Shown here piece after piece: positions 21,215-32,273 of a stretch of DNA of 64,000 bases. The position numbers and the translations under genes were made by a program. A model generated the notes under the pieces. That model did not search any database and was not told the DNA's origin. It saw nothing but the letters and a program-made list of their open reading frames with translations. The first letter of the stretch is position 1. Every line of letters starts with the position of its first letter. Location: the NCBI RefSeq assembly GCF_000499845.2, contig NC_023750.2:35096554-35160553 (forward strand), in the 5' to 3' direction. This stretch comes from Phaseolus vulgaris. Taxonomy: Eukaryota > Streptophyta > Magnoliopsida > Fabales > Fabaceae.

Positions 21215-21393
21215 AACCGGTTGAAATATCGATTTAACCGGTTGAAATATCGATTTAACCGGTTGAAATATCGATTTAACCGGTTGAAATATCGATTTAA
21301 CCGGTTGAAATATCGATTTAACCGGTTGAAATATCGATTTAACCGGTTGAAATATCGATTTAACCGGTTGAAATATCGATTTAACCGGTTGAA
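21215..21393. repeat. 21-bp minisatellite, 8 copies plus partial
   Basis: The unit AACCGGTTGAAATATCGATTT is repeated head to tail eight times without visible change (21215-21382), then a partial unit to 21393. It holds two palindromes, AACCGGTT and ATCGAT. The homologous place in the other LTR (about 22729-22760) has a single related copy. In one frame it would read as a seven-residue repeat, which I regard as fortuitous. Confidence 0.95.
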
Positions 21394-21589
21394 TTGGTTT
21401 GACAGTTTAAGTCAACCAAAGTCAAAGCAGTTCAAAAAACCCTTCACACAGACTGAGGGAAAAACAACCAATTAAAACGAGAAATCAACAGGTTGTTTTT
21501 CACTTAGCTTTCAAAAGCACTTTTCTTTTTAAAACCAGATTGATTCAGTTATGAATTTGATTAAGAGTGGATCTAGAAAATTCTAAACT

Positions 21590-21896
21590 ACCCAGAAGTT
21601 ATCCTGAAAAATTCATCACAACTCAATGCAGAAGTTATTATATTCTTTGCAATCCAATCAAACTTAGCTTTCCTACTATTTGTCTCGGTCCATTCAGACC
21701 AAGGCTTATCAACAAACACATCATCTTCTTTTACTTTTGGAATAAAAGGTTCATTCTTTATAGCATCCCAAATTCCTTTATCTGTAAATTCAATAAAAAA
21801 AATCATTCTAACTTTCCAGAATTGATAGTTCACACCACAGAATAAAGGTGGTCTATTGATAGAAGCTCCCTCCCAAAAAGGTAACTTGTCAGCCAT
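21590..21896 (-). pseudogene. Sirevirus gag, N-terminal fragment
   Basis: The minus-strand frame starts MADKLPFWEGASINRPPLF (21896), then GVNYQFWKVRM, WDAIKNEPFIPKV and DWIAKNIITSALSCDEFF, the conserved start of the copia gag domain. It stops where gag is fused to LTR sequence at about 21590. It supplies the gag start that is missing from the copy at 8815. Confidence 0.85.
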
Positions 21897-21943
21897 TAAA
21901 ACAGGTTTGAAAAACAGAACTTGAAAAAATTTCAAGAACCTAA

Positions 21944-21955
21944 CTCTTGATGCCA
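21944..21955 (-). other. primer-binding site (tRNA-Met type)
   Basis: On the minus strand TGGCATCAAGAG begins two bases after the LTR end. It differs in a few bases from TGGTATCAGAGC, the common plant initiator-Met primer site, and fixes the element's orientation. Confidence 0.65.
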
Positions 21956-21957
21956 AT

Positions 21958-23040
21958 TGTTAGAATTAATGACCTTAACAAGAAGGGGGTGAATTGTTTA
22001 AGGAAAGTTTTTCGCAAATATTGGCTAAGAATGAAGATTAATGATGATTTACATATCAAAGAATCAGATCAGCCAAGAAAACAAATTGATTAAAAATTAT
22101 TATCAGAAAAACAATAGGTTGAAAATAGGATTTAATCGATTGTTTATGGCAGCAGAGATAAAATCACAAGTCAAACAATTTTTAAGTGAGTGAGAAAGAG
22201 AGAAGATCACACAAACAATTATACTGGTTCACTCCTTACCAGAGCTACATTCAGTCCTCACAAAACCACTGGGTATTCCACTAGGTAATCAACAACAGAT
22301 TACAACACACCACAACCTCAAATAGGTGATCTTGACCACTCAAGAGCACACTCCCTCTTTGACTTCTTACACACACATTCAAAACAACCCCCTGACTTTA
22401 CAAATACACAGATTACAAGTATTAAAACTGAAAAACAATTACAAGAGAATATGGAACAGATTACACCTGATTACAGGAAATCACAATTGCTACTAATCCA
22501 CTTTTTAACCAAAGCACAGCCCAAGGCAATCTTGCTTTCTTGAATCCAAACTTTCACAAAATGTATTTTGAATCACTTTTCTCTCTACTCAAATAGGGAG
22601 GGTAATCCCAACTTCATACCTCTTCAAACTAGTCGTTATAAGCAACTAAACATGAGCCAAAATAGTTTGAAAACAACAGAAAACATATATAACAGATTTA
22701 TGAAAATCTGTTAAGAAATTCAAAAATCAACTGGTTGAAATGTCGATTTAATCGGTTGAATTGGTTTGACAGTTTAAGTCAACCAAAGTCAAATCAGTTC
22801 AAAAAACCCTTCACACAAGCTGAGGGAAAAACAATCGATTAAAATGAGAAATCAACAGGTTATTTTTCACTTAGCTTTGAAAAACACTTTTCTTTTTAAA
22901 ACCAAATTGATTCAATTGTGAATTTGATTAAGAGTGGATCTAGCAAATTCTAAACTACCTATAACTAAACCGTAAACTCAGCAACAAAGTCTTCAAGTTG
23001 TCTTCATGGATTTGGAGGAATCAAAGCTTCATTTTCAACA
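21958..23040 (-). mobile_element. Sirevirus 5' LTR (minus orientation)
   Basis: About 1083 bp, TG (23040 on minus) to CA (21958). It begins TGTTGAAAATGAAGC as the family does and contains the same low-complexity words as the LTR at 13081-14156. It ends next to the primer-binding site. Confidence 0.88.
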
Positions 23041-23045
23041 GCATT

Positions 23046-23820
23046 CTTTATCCTTGAACCAAGGAGAAAAGGTAGGTGAGGCTGGCGTGTGGGTAGGATC
23101 AGAATGGCGATGGAGTTTAAGGTGGAGACGTGCTAGGTTTGTGTGGGAAACTATTATGGAGGAAGACCTTTTAAGGCTCATATCTCAAACCAATCGGTAT
23201 AAGGATGTGAAGGACTACCAGGTGTGGAGGAATGAAGAATCAAGAGTGTTCTCAGTGAAATCGGCGTACGATCACTTAGCTAACCCCGTAACTGATCCTT
23301 GTAATGACCTCTTCTAGTGTTTTTGGAAGATAAAAGTGCTACCCAACGTGTTGTTTACGACATGGAGGGTCTTGTTGGATAGAATCTCAACAACAATGGT
23401 ATTAAGTAGGAGAGGAGTGTCAGTGCCTACTCCTTTGTGTGCTATGTGTCAGGACAAGGAGGAGTCAAGTCAACATCTGTTCATAGAATGCATGATTGCA
23501 CAGAAGGTTTGGGCCACATGTTCCAGATGGATTGGTATTCTATCAGTGCAACACAATGAAGTGAAGTGCCATTTTGTGAATTTTCATCTGGTACAGGTGA
23601 ATAACAATCAAAACTTGGTGTGGAAAGGTATTTGGGCAGCTATTGTGAGGTGTATTTGGGATCAGGGAAACAACCTTATTTTCAAGCAAGGAACAGTTGA
23701 TGCAAAATAGATTTTCCAGATTGCGCAACTTAAGTCTTAATTTTGGATGAAGTATAGGACTCCCTTCTTTCAATCACTCCTTCTCGGACTAGGTCCTGAA
23801 TCCCCTTCCATGTATTAGAA
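23046..23820 (+). pseudogene. LINE zinc-binding reverse-transcriptase domain (zf-RVT)
   Basis: The LINE frame resumes directly after the Sirevirus target duplication. Blocks: WRWSLRWRRARFVWE near 23110, FSVKSAYDHL near 23250, then LPNVLFTTWRVLLDRISTT near 23338 and the zinc-binding core CAMCQDKEESSQHLFIEC near 23439-23493, that is CX2C...HX4C. WKGIWAAIVRCIWDQGN follows near 23620. Stops at 23317 and 23710 interrupt it. The domain sits C-terminal to RT in plant L1 ORF2 proteins. Confidence 0.85.
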
Positions 23821-24960
23821 GTTATAGGTAAGGGGAAGGAATACAGGAAGGGCAACACAAAGTAGACCAACCCTATCAATGTTGATGCAGTTCTAAGGTG
23901 TTGCAGGAATTAATAGTAGCAGCAGAGGTGTTGAACCCCTCCCCAGGGATCCCCCAGTTTCCATATCATTATGAGGCTGGTGTAGAAGTAGGATGTGGAC
24001 TTTATGTAGCTCTGCTACTGGTGCGGGTCCAGAAGCATAGTTCTCAGGGTCAGGGTAAGCTATGCAGGTTGTTCTGGCTGCATAATTGACGAAAAGTTTG
24101 TGTTAGTGATCTCTTGGTCTATCAGATGTTGGGAGAAAGCCTAAGCAGGCCAATCTATGAGAAGCAAACTTCAGTTTTGAGTGCAACCATGAATCTGAAT
24201 AATTTAGGTAGTAAAATGCTACTCTTTAGATGCTAACTGCGGTACTCTGACGAATCTTTTATCCATATAGTGCAGGTTGCACAATGATGGAAATAGAATT
24301 TTATTTTCATCTAGAAGGATATTTTTAAGGTGCGAAACAGAACAACTATGTAGCTCTTGAGGTAGAAATGTCAAAGGTCTATAGGTTCTGCTTTGTGGAC
24401 CCGTACGAGAAGAAAATCAAAAGCCTGGATGAGGTATAGCAGGAGACATTAGCTTTATGTGCAGGAAATAGCTATGTCTATGAGTAGAATGGCTTGAGAA
24501 GATTTTGTTGCAGCCATTATATAATCATGCAGTTTGGCTCTTGGAGGAAGAATGGTGGGAATAAGGTAGAATGAATGGTGCAGGAAAATAGGCGGGATGA
24601 TGCAGTTAAGACTGCAAAAGTGCCTCTTTGTTCTTGTAAAGGTTGGCCAGAGTTCATTCCATTACTTGCATTTATGTTGGTGTGTGGTAGAGAATTTTAT
24701 GAAAGTGCTTCTCTGTTGTATAAGGTGCTGCTACCAACATTGAGATTTTTGCAGTTTCATGCTTAATGCATAAGTTTGAAGGTCTAGGACCTTATTGCTT
24801 GGAGGATGCTTAGTCCTTAATTTGTAGTTTTTTTTGGCGATGGCAACTTATTTATGGAAAAGTTGCTAGGATGTTCATTCTTGTATAAAAAATGTATAAA
24901 TACTGTGTTCGGTAACCTAGTGTACCCAGTGTAGCTTTTGGATTTTTTCCTATGTTATCA
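23821..24960 (+). mobile_element. LINE 3' untranslated region
   Basis: This follows the LINE ORF2 end and has no ORF of note. It includes words found in plant LINE tails: LLPTLRFLQFHA-type coding remnants near 24728, then TTTTTTTTGGCGATGGC near 24830 and GTATAAAAAATGTATAAATACTG near 24882. The exact end and any poly(A) tail are unclear; a target duplication was not found. Confidence 0.4.
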
Positions 24961-25704
24961 AAATGTTACTTTCTTTTTGTTTTGCCTGTTATTGCATACA
25001 GGTTGATTGAGTTAGGGTTACTGTATTTTGGTTTGTTATTTTTGTAGTGCAGTTGCGAATAAATGTTTTAGAATTAAATAAAAACATTATTTTTTAGAGA
25101 TAGGAAAAAAAGAACTTGTTGTTAGGTAAGTTTATTTTGAAGTATGTTTTAAAAATATGTAAAATTATATAATTGATAGAAAATTCAATTCACTGCATTT
25201 TTTTTCTCTTTTTTATTCATAGAGAGGAGAGATAAAATAATATTAGTTCAACACAGACTCAGTTTTACCTCATTCGTTAAGTTTATAAAAAATGTAATTT
25301 TAACTGCCCAATTCTTAAATTATAAATACTTGATTGGAAGTGTTGATTTTATATAAAATAAATAAGAAATATTAAATAAAATATTTTTTTTAAATATATG
25401 TAAGATAAATTTGTTATTAAATTTGTATAAAAAAATCGTACTGACTGGTTATCTAAATTAAATTTAAATAGAAATAACCTATTATGATCCCATTTTTAAT
25501 TTCAAATATAATTAAATTGAAAATAATTTTTGGAAAGAAACTACTCAAACTACTTTTTTTAAAAAATCAAATGAAAAACAGTTTTTAAACTGTTATCGAA
25601 TATGACTTCAATAACTAAATATGGAAGGTCCAATTTTTATTTTCTCTCTTAATATTCAACTCATATTTTTGTTCACATTGTCTATAGTTTATTTATTATA
25701 AATA
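24961..25704. other. gene-free AT-rich stretch
   Basis: Very AT-rich with long A and T runs. I see no coding sequence, RNA gene or clear transposon end here. Confidence 0.5.
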
Positions 25705-26489
25705 ATGTCAAGATTTTGGGTTCAACATGGAGAAGAGATGTCAAGTGAGGATAATGTTGGTTATGCATCTAGTAGCCATGGAAGAACGAAACCTATTGAT
25801 AATGTTGGTTCAGTGACCAATATGGTGTATGATGCATACATGCAAGAAACAGACATAACAAGTCATTATGGTGACATGGACAACAATGATGAATATGTAG
25901 AAGAGTCACCTAATGTAGAAGCCCAGAGGTTTTATGATATGTTAGCAACTGCAAATGAACCTATTTATGATGGTGCCACTTAGTCAAAATTATCAATAGC
26001 CATCAAACTGCTAGCGGCTAGAACGAATTGGCATACACCTGAAAAATGTTTAGACTATTTCATAAAATTGTTGGTTTATGTAGCTCCCAAAGATAATTTC
26101 ATACCAAAAAGCTACTATGACGCCAAAAAGGTTGTGTCAAGTCTTGGGTTGAAAGCCCAAAAAATTGATTGTTGTGAGGCTGGGTGCATGTTGTATTACA
26201 AGGATGACAACTATTTAATGGAATGCAAATTTTGTCATCTTTCTCAGTATTTTCCTTCTAAGGGTGACAATGGAAGATATAAAAAATTTCAATGAAGAGA
26301 ATGTTTTATTTGCCAATCATTCCAAGATTACAAAGACTGTATGCATCAATGGAATCTGCTAAGCAAATGAGATGGCATACTCTCATACCTGGCCCAAGTA
26401 ACCCAACTAATAAAATAGATGTTTACATGCAACCTCTTATTGATGATCTTAACCAATTGTGGAATGAAGGTGTAATGACATATGCCTGA
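25705..26489 (+). pseudogene. CACTA (En/Spm) transposase fragment, TNP2-like (Transposase_21)
   Basis: The frame begins with an acidic N-terminal region (DYAYM-like stretches, MDNNDEYVEESPNVEAQRFY). After a TAG at 25981 it continues with the TNP2 block KLLAARTNWHTPEKCLDYF, then KSYYDAKKVVSSLGLKAQKI and CCEAGCMLYYKDD with ECKFC, conserved cysteines of the family. After a TGA at 26293 come MFYLPIIPRLQRLYASMESA and SAKQMRWH, which is fused directly to LIPGPSNPTNKIDVYMQPL. In full-length relatives a long segment, including part of the catalytic region, separates these two blocks, so there is an internal deletion near 26375. No CACTA terminal repeats were recognised. Confidence 0.85.
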
Positions 26490-27720
26490 ACCTCGTAACG
26501 TTGTCCCCTTCTACTATATAGACTCCATTTTATAGTAAAACCACCATAACTAAAACCACCATGTGCATGCCTCTGCACATCTTTTATACCCACTCTCATT
26601 CATCATGTGTCCTTGTCCCAACACCACTCTATATATAAACCTTCTCTTATTCACCTTTTTTATTAAACTTTAATTAACTTTACATGTCTTCAACTCAAAA
26701 TTTACCATCAAAATTAGTTTAATATAATTGTTAAGGTAACTTAACATAATCTCAGCATCCAACTTCCTTCTCCAGCTCCAAAACCAAACCAGCTCCCACA
26801 CTATACCATTAACCACACCTGACCTTCTTATCAATTTGTGCTAAAAACAGATCCTCCTCTATTTTTATAATATACATGCTGCCTAACATCACAACAGCAA
26901 TGCTCCTACACCTATTATCAAATAATCTACCAATAACCTATGAATCAACATTTTGTACCAAATAAAGAACTGAAGCACTTAAAACAAAATCATCAGCAGT
27001 TTAATCCGAAAATCAAACAGAAATTAATCATTAAAAAAACAAAATAGCAACAAATACTTGAAAAAAACACTAATCCAAGGGTTCAAATGTGAGAGTCACT
27101 ACGCTACACATCAGTTAAAAATTAAATAAAAATGAAGCGAAAGTGAAAACGAAAATCAAATCAAAAACAAAAAACCTTACCTAATTGTAGGAACAACTTG
27201 AAGCTACGCTAGAGATTGACAAATTCTGATCCAACGATGCGGATGAACGAATTGAACAGAGAGTGAAAACCAATTGAACGAGAAACTGAAAACGAGTAAG
27301 CCGAAGCGGAGACCGAGAGAGTGAGAAAGAGCAACAAGATTGAAAATGAAGGAGAAGAAGGAAATTGTAGGTGGAAGAAGAAAACTCACTCTGAGAAGGA
27401 AGAAAAACAGGAACTGACTGCGTGAGATGGAAGAAGAATGGGTATTGTGCGTGACTATGTGAGATGGAAGAAGAATGGGGACTATGCGTGAAAGAAGAAG
27501 AAAACTGTCTAAGGGAAGAAGAAAGTGTGTTAAAATTATTTTAAATTGCAAAGCATAAGCAAATTCACATTTTTTCGTAATAAATATTTTTAAATAAATA
27601 ATAATCCAATAAATATATTAAGAAAAACTAAAACTGAAAACTTATATTCAAGTTTTTAAAAAAAAAAACTGAAAAAACCATTTATATTATTGTTCTTACA
27701 ACAAGGACCAAGAACACTAA
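26490..27720. other. gene-free stretch
   Basis: No gene recognised. The part at about 27195-27550 is purine-rich on plus and gives a leucine-rich minus ORF (27551-27204) that looks like translated low-complexity DNA rather than a protein. Confidence 0.4.
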
Positions 27721-27767
27721 AATCAGGTTGACAAAATTAACTCTTATACAAATCTTCCGAACTTTGG

Positions 27768-27900
27768 GATGGACTCTCTCGGTTTCTTCTTGGGCTGGAT
27801 ACTCTGGGCTTCTCCTTACATTGGGTGCTCTAGGCTTCTCCTCAAGGTAGATGCTCTCGACTTCTCTTTCGGCTAAGTGTTCTCGGCTTCTCCTTAACGC
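27768..27900. repeat. degenerate 26-29 bp tandem repeat
   Basis: About five units variable around GATGCTCTCGGCTTCTCCTTA follow one another, with CTCTGGGCTTCTCC, CTCTAGGCTTCTCC, CTCTCGACTTCTC and TTCTCGGCTTCTCC as variants. It lies upstream of the convergent ORF of the Tat element. Confidence 0.6.
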
Positions 27901-28268
27901 AGGTTTCTATTTAATTGGGCCTTATTATAATAATATTTATATTTTGTTTTATTCTTTTATGTATAACCTCTCGGTTATGTCTAGTATTTAGCTTTCGGCT
28001 TAACCTCTCGGTTTTAGCCTACCAGTACACTGGCCCTCGAGACATAAAGATTTTTATTTAAGTTTAAAGAAAAGTATTTTTGTGTCTGAATATAATATAA
28101 TAGTTTTGAAATGTGATTTAATTTGATATTAAATGCCTCGTTTTTCGTGCTTTATTTTGTTGAGACTAAGTGATTTGACGTGAATTTGCTGTTTTAATCG
28201 TTAGATGATATATTTTTGAACGGTTTCACATTGTTGCAACGTTTCAAATTCTAGGGTTTGTTTTGGGT

Positions 28269-28277
28269 TATAAATAG
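28269..28277 (+). promoter_or_regulatory. TATA box upstream of the antisense ORF
   Basis: TATAAATAG, a strong plant TATA match, lies 104 bp before the ATG at 28373. This leaves room for a start site near 28300 and a 70-bp leader. It is on the opposite strand to the Tat gag-pol. Confidence 0.55.
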
Positions 28278-28372
28278 GTCTCTCACTCAACCTTTTATGG
28301 TTTTATGTGAGTTTCGTTGCTCTCTGAAAGGAAGTTCGTTTTCAATCTTCATTTGTTTCTTTTAAAGGTAAT

Positions 28373-30352
28373 ATGTCTATTTCGAGCTCTTCTTCTGCTA
28401 CTGATGATTTGAGTGGTTTTTCAAGCGCGGGTGGTGAATCTACTGGCCGAGTGGTTCGAGAAGAAGAACACCCTGAATCAAAGTCTTCTTCTGCTACTCC
28501 TTCTTGTATGAATGATTCGAATGGAGCTCCTACTGTTGATGTTCCTCCAGTATTCGAAAGAATTAAGCTTCCGAAAAATCTTCGTTCAGGTTATCAGTGG
28601 GTTAATCCTAAGGTTCAAGAGTTCTTTTCTCGGTACCGCTGCTAGCGAGCTTTGTAGTTTCCTTTCCCATTCTCAGATTTATTATTCTGATATTGAGAAT
28701 GATATTATTTCTTTTCGGCGTGTTGGGAATGTTGATAACGTTTGCCATAGCCGAGAGGGTGATAGCTATGAATTTTTTTATTTTTATGCTTGTTTTTTTA
28801 GAGATCTTCATATTCGATTACCTTTGAACAATTTTCAAATGGGCGTTCTTAATTTTCTTAATATTGCTCCTACCCAGCTTCATCCCAATGGTTGGGCGTC
28901 AATGCAAGCTTTTAGTATTTTATGTAAATTATTATCACTTTCTCCTAGCCCCACATCTTTCTTGTACTATTATAGCTCTCGGCCTGGTAAACGACCAGGG
29001 TGGTTGTCCCTTATCAGTAAACCTAATATTTGTTTTCTTAAACCCTTTACCTCTTCATATAAGGACTTTAAGGGAGAATTTTTCAAAATTCTAATAGAGC
29101 CAGAAGGAAGGGATTATTTTTTAACGAAGATTCTCCAAAGTTTCCTCTATATTGGACGAAAGATCCTTTGAAGTTTAACTTAATGTCTTTTCACTCAATG
29201 GATATTGTCAATCGTCATGTTATTGAAGTTTTTGGTCACCTCTCGTACCAGATTCCCACTCGCGCCTTGCTACAATTGTACACTTCATCAAGACCCCGAG
29301 AAGATCTTATTGGTACGTGGTTGTTTCACATGTTCTCGCTTTATAGGATGAGATTTTTAACTTTGCTAAATTTTTTATTGATTTTCAGCTTGATGGCGAA
29401 CACCAATCCGAAAGCTCGATCTTATTTCACAAAGCTTCTCAACAAAGTAGGTGATGTAACCCCTCGGCATGAGAATGTGGTCAATCCTGTGGTGGAAATG
29501 GAGATTGTAGAACGTGTTTCACGTGTTGAAGTAGTTGAACCTACGAATGATGCTCATGTTGCTGGTCCTTCGAAGAAGTCTAAGAAACGCGATAGAAGTA
29601 GCAAGAGATCTCATTCTTCTTCTCGGCGCCATTGTCATGTTGAAGGTGGTTCAACTGAACCTCTTTCTGAAACAATCTTTGGTGCTTCAACGAAATATGC
29701 GAAGTTTGTTCAAACCTCTTTTAGTGAATCGTCTGACAATATGTTGAAAGCTACTGATGCTGCTTCATTGGCGGATTCTATTATTGAATTGTCGAGCAGA
29801 AGTATTTTGATTGGGAAAATGATGAAAGCAAAGAATGGAAATTGTGTGTCTTTGGCTGAGTTTGAAAAGTTGAAGAATGATCTTGCTGAAAATAAGGAGA
29901 AAATGATCTCTTTATCTTTGCAATTAGAAGAAATGAATATGCAGAAAAATCAACAAGAGATAGAAAAAGAAGATCTTGGAAAGCAAATTTTTGAATTATA
30001 GGCTGAGAACTTAAGATCTGGTGAAGAGAACATTCGACTTCTCAATGAAAATCAACTTTTGAGTGAAAAAGTATCGCAGTTATCTTCTGTTAAAGAATCT
30101 GACACAAACACCATCAAACTCATGGAGGAAGAGATAAGTCAGATGAAGGTGAATGTTTTTTAAGCCGAAAACTTTACCTTTGAACAGCATAGATTTGGCT
30201 TTGATAAGGCTCTTCAACAAGAGAAATATTTTTATAAGATTCCTATTGATGAAGGCAACTTTGATGTTAAGAAGGATTTTTATAATGGTGAATTAATTCC
30301 TGCTAATGAGTTTCCTGAAAATGATGCTGAAAACATTAACGTCGAGAGCTAG
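28373..30352 (+). pseudogene. antisense ORF of the Tat element: gypsy-type transposon domain plus coiled coil
   Basis: This is one protein of about 650 residues broken by two frameshifts (near 28632 and 29135) and stops at 29999-30001 and near 30161. The Ser-rich start is followed by KLPKNLRSGYQWVNPKVQEF. Next comes the domain known as 'putative gypsy type transposon' (PF04195, from memory), with HIRLPLNNFQMGVLNFLNI and LHPNGWASMQAFSILCKLL. Then there is a basic, Ser-rich likely nuclear-localisation stretch (KKSKKRDRSSKR, about 29570) and a long coiled coil (about 29840-30150). It faces the minus-strand gag-pol, placing it between pol and the 3' LTR of that element, where extra ORFs of Tat-lineage elements are known to occur. 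Its function is unknown. Confidence 0.75.
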
Positions 30353-30599
30353 GTGGATATGGGTTCTCAGTTTTTGTTTATAGCTTCTCGGTTTACTTAT
30401 TGAGAAGCAAATTTGTTTTGGAATGCTACGATGTTTGATCAATGTATTGATGTTTGCATTCGTAATGTAATTCCTTTTTTGGAACTTATCGTCTCAGTTT
30501 TATAAATTTCATTGTTTTCTCTTGTGTTTAAGTTGGTTTTTTGTTACTATAAATATTATTTGAGCTTTCGCTGTTAACTTCTTGATTCTATCCTTCAAG

Positions 30600-31805
30600 T
30601 TATCTGATGGTCTGCTCAATATTTTCTTTCGGTTATAATCATATATTTTGAGAATTTTGTTAACCATTCGGTTTTCTAATCTTGAAAACTTAGCATTTTT
30701 TATAATTTTATAGCTTTTGAAAGTTGTCGGTTATAATTATTTTTTATAATAATCATTGGATTTTAACAATTTAGTTATATTTGTTGGCTTTATACTCATA
30801 TCTTTCGGTTTTAATATTCGGCTTAAAAGATATCTTAATTTATTGCATTTAATATAACATATATGTTTGAGCTCATCTTTCGGTATTGGTGATCATGAGA
30901 ATTACATTATGGGAAATATTTAATTTGATATATCTTCAAGTGTACCTTTCGGTTCTAAAGCATGAAATCATTGACCATCTTGTAACCTGGACCTTTCGGT
31001 TTTTAAGTGTAACACTATTGATTGCTTTCCATGATTTGAGTGATTAATTTTATTTTTCGGTTATAAGCAAATGTTATCAGAGACCTTTCGGTCCTAACCG
31101 CTCAGCGCTGATCTTTCGGTTACTTAATTACTTAATTTGAATGCTTGAAACGTTGTCTTTTGGGTACAAATCCTAATTGGATCTTTTGGTTTCTAAAACC
31201 TAAAAGCATAAAATTATTAATGAACTCGGAACTGGGATCTTTCGGTTGGGCTTTGGATGTATAACACCAACCTATACATGATTAACGCATCCGGTTCCAT
31301 GTTTTCGGTTTTAGTTAATAAAATAACATTTGCAGTTTTAACTTTGATTTTATTTTTGCCACTTAGTATAAATTCAGCTTACGTTTTCACCTTTAATGAT
31401 GATGAGATCGATACTATTATTGGGAAAAAAAGTTGATTTTATACATCTTCAATTAGACCGTTGAATTGTTAAGGCATAAAATTATTAAACCTGAACCCTT
31501 TAGTTGTTGAGGTTGAATTGTAAACAGTTTTATGATATTGATACGCGAATGTGTGGTTGGACCTCTTGGTTTTGTAGCAAAACCTCTCGGGTTTTTTACA
31601 AGACTTCTCGATTTAGCATGTTTGGAATATATTTTAATGAGTTTAATATAACAAACATGAGAACTATAGATAATATTTTTTCAATTTCTAAATAATTATT
31701 AACTACCTTTCGGTTTTTGAATTATGAAATTATTGCTCTGGACCTTGCGGTTTTGAAGGCATAAAACTATTAAGCATGTTAACTTGGACCTTTCGGTTTT
31801 TATAA
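30600..31805. repeat. degenerate array built on CTTTCGGTTTT
   Basis: Around twenty copies or variants of CTTTCGGTTTT recur at irregular 40-70 bp spacing, several within a longer unit containing AAGGCATAAAATTATTAA and TTGGACCTTTCGG (for example near 30990, 31200, 31475 and 31765). It lies between the antisense ORF and pol, in the 3' untranslated part of the Tat element. Confidence 0.6.
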
Positions 31806-32180
31806 AGAAATATTCTCTCTGGAGGGATTTCACCTGAAATGAAAGCGTCCAAGACTGAGAGAGTTATAAGGCAATATTCTAACGGGAGGGATTTCATCTG
31901 AATTGAAAGCATCCAAGATCGAAAGAATTATATATAAATGTTTTTTCGGGAGGGATTTCACCTGAAGTGAAAGCATCCAAGACCGAAAGAGTTATAAGGA
32001 AATACTCTCTCGGAAGGGATTTCACCTGAAGTGAAAGCATCCAAGACTGAAAGGATTATAAGGAAATACTCTATGGAGGGATTTCACCTTAAGTGAAAGC
32101 ATCCAAGACCGAAGGAATTTTTAAGTAGATGTTTTTGCGTGTGGGATTTCACCTAGAAAAAACATCCAAGACCGAAAAAT
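31806..32180. repeat. six-copy 62-65 bp tandem repeat with hairpin core
   Basis: Units begin around 31822, 31884, 31949, 32012, 32075 and 32141. The core GGGATTTCACCTGAAGTGAA followed by AGCATCCAAGACCGAAAG is well kept in the middle units and worn in the last. TTTCAC...GTGAAA can pair within each unit. Tandem repeats between pol and the 3' LTR are a known trait of Tat/Ogre/Retand elements. Confidence 0.85.
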
Positions 32181-32273
32181 TGAAAGTTAACAAGATGAAT
32201 TTTGTCACTTGGTAATGCTTCTTCATTAAACGATAAGTATGTACACAAAAGTCTTCTTTTTACATCTTCTATT

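Larger units (their letters stand above)
20445..21590 (-). mobile_element. Sirevirus 3' LTR, truncated and carrying a minisatellite
   Basis: Homologous to the 5' LTR at 21958-23040 over nearly all its length. It lacks about 90 bp at the 21590 side, where it joins gag. Two features are not in the sister LTR: eight copies of a 21-bp unit (21215-21382) and a 20-bp telomere-like tract (20500-20519). Confidence 0.85.
20445..23040 (-). mobile_element. deleted Sirevirus inserted in the LINE, TSD GCATT
   Basis: A 2596-bp minus-oriented element with TG...CA ends, flanked by GCATT at 20440-20444 and 23041-23045. Parts: 5' LTR (21958-23040), primer-binding site (21944-21955), start of gag (21896-21590), then a deletion that fuses gag to the interior of the 3' LTR (20445-21590). 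All of pol, the envelope-like ORF, the polypurine tract and roughly the first 90 bp of the 3' LTR are missing. The intact target duplication shows that it inserted as a unit and that the deletion is internal. Confidence 0.9.

Noticed and set aside
21194..21475. Open frame of repeating seven-residue units in the minisatellite
   Set aside because: It is only the translation of the 21-bp repeat (a multiple of three) inside an LTR; no start context, homology or continuation supports a protein.
27204..27551. 115-codon Leu/Ser/Phe-rich minus ORF
   Set aside because: It is the translation of a purine-rich low-complexity stretch; no homology recognised.
31806..32180. CRISPR-like appearance of spaced repeats
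   Set aside because: Units are contiguous degenerate tandem copies without unique spacers, in a eukaryotic retrotransposon.
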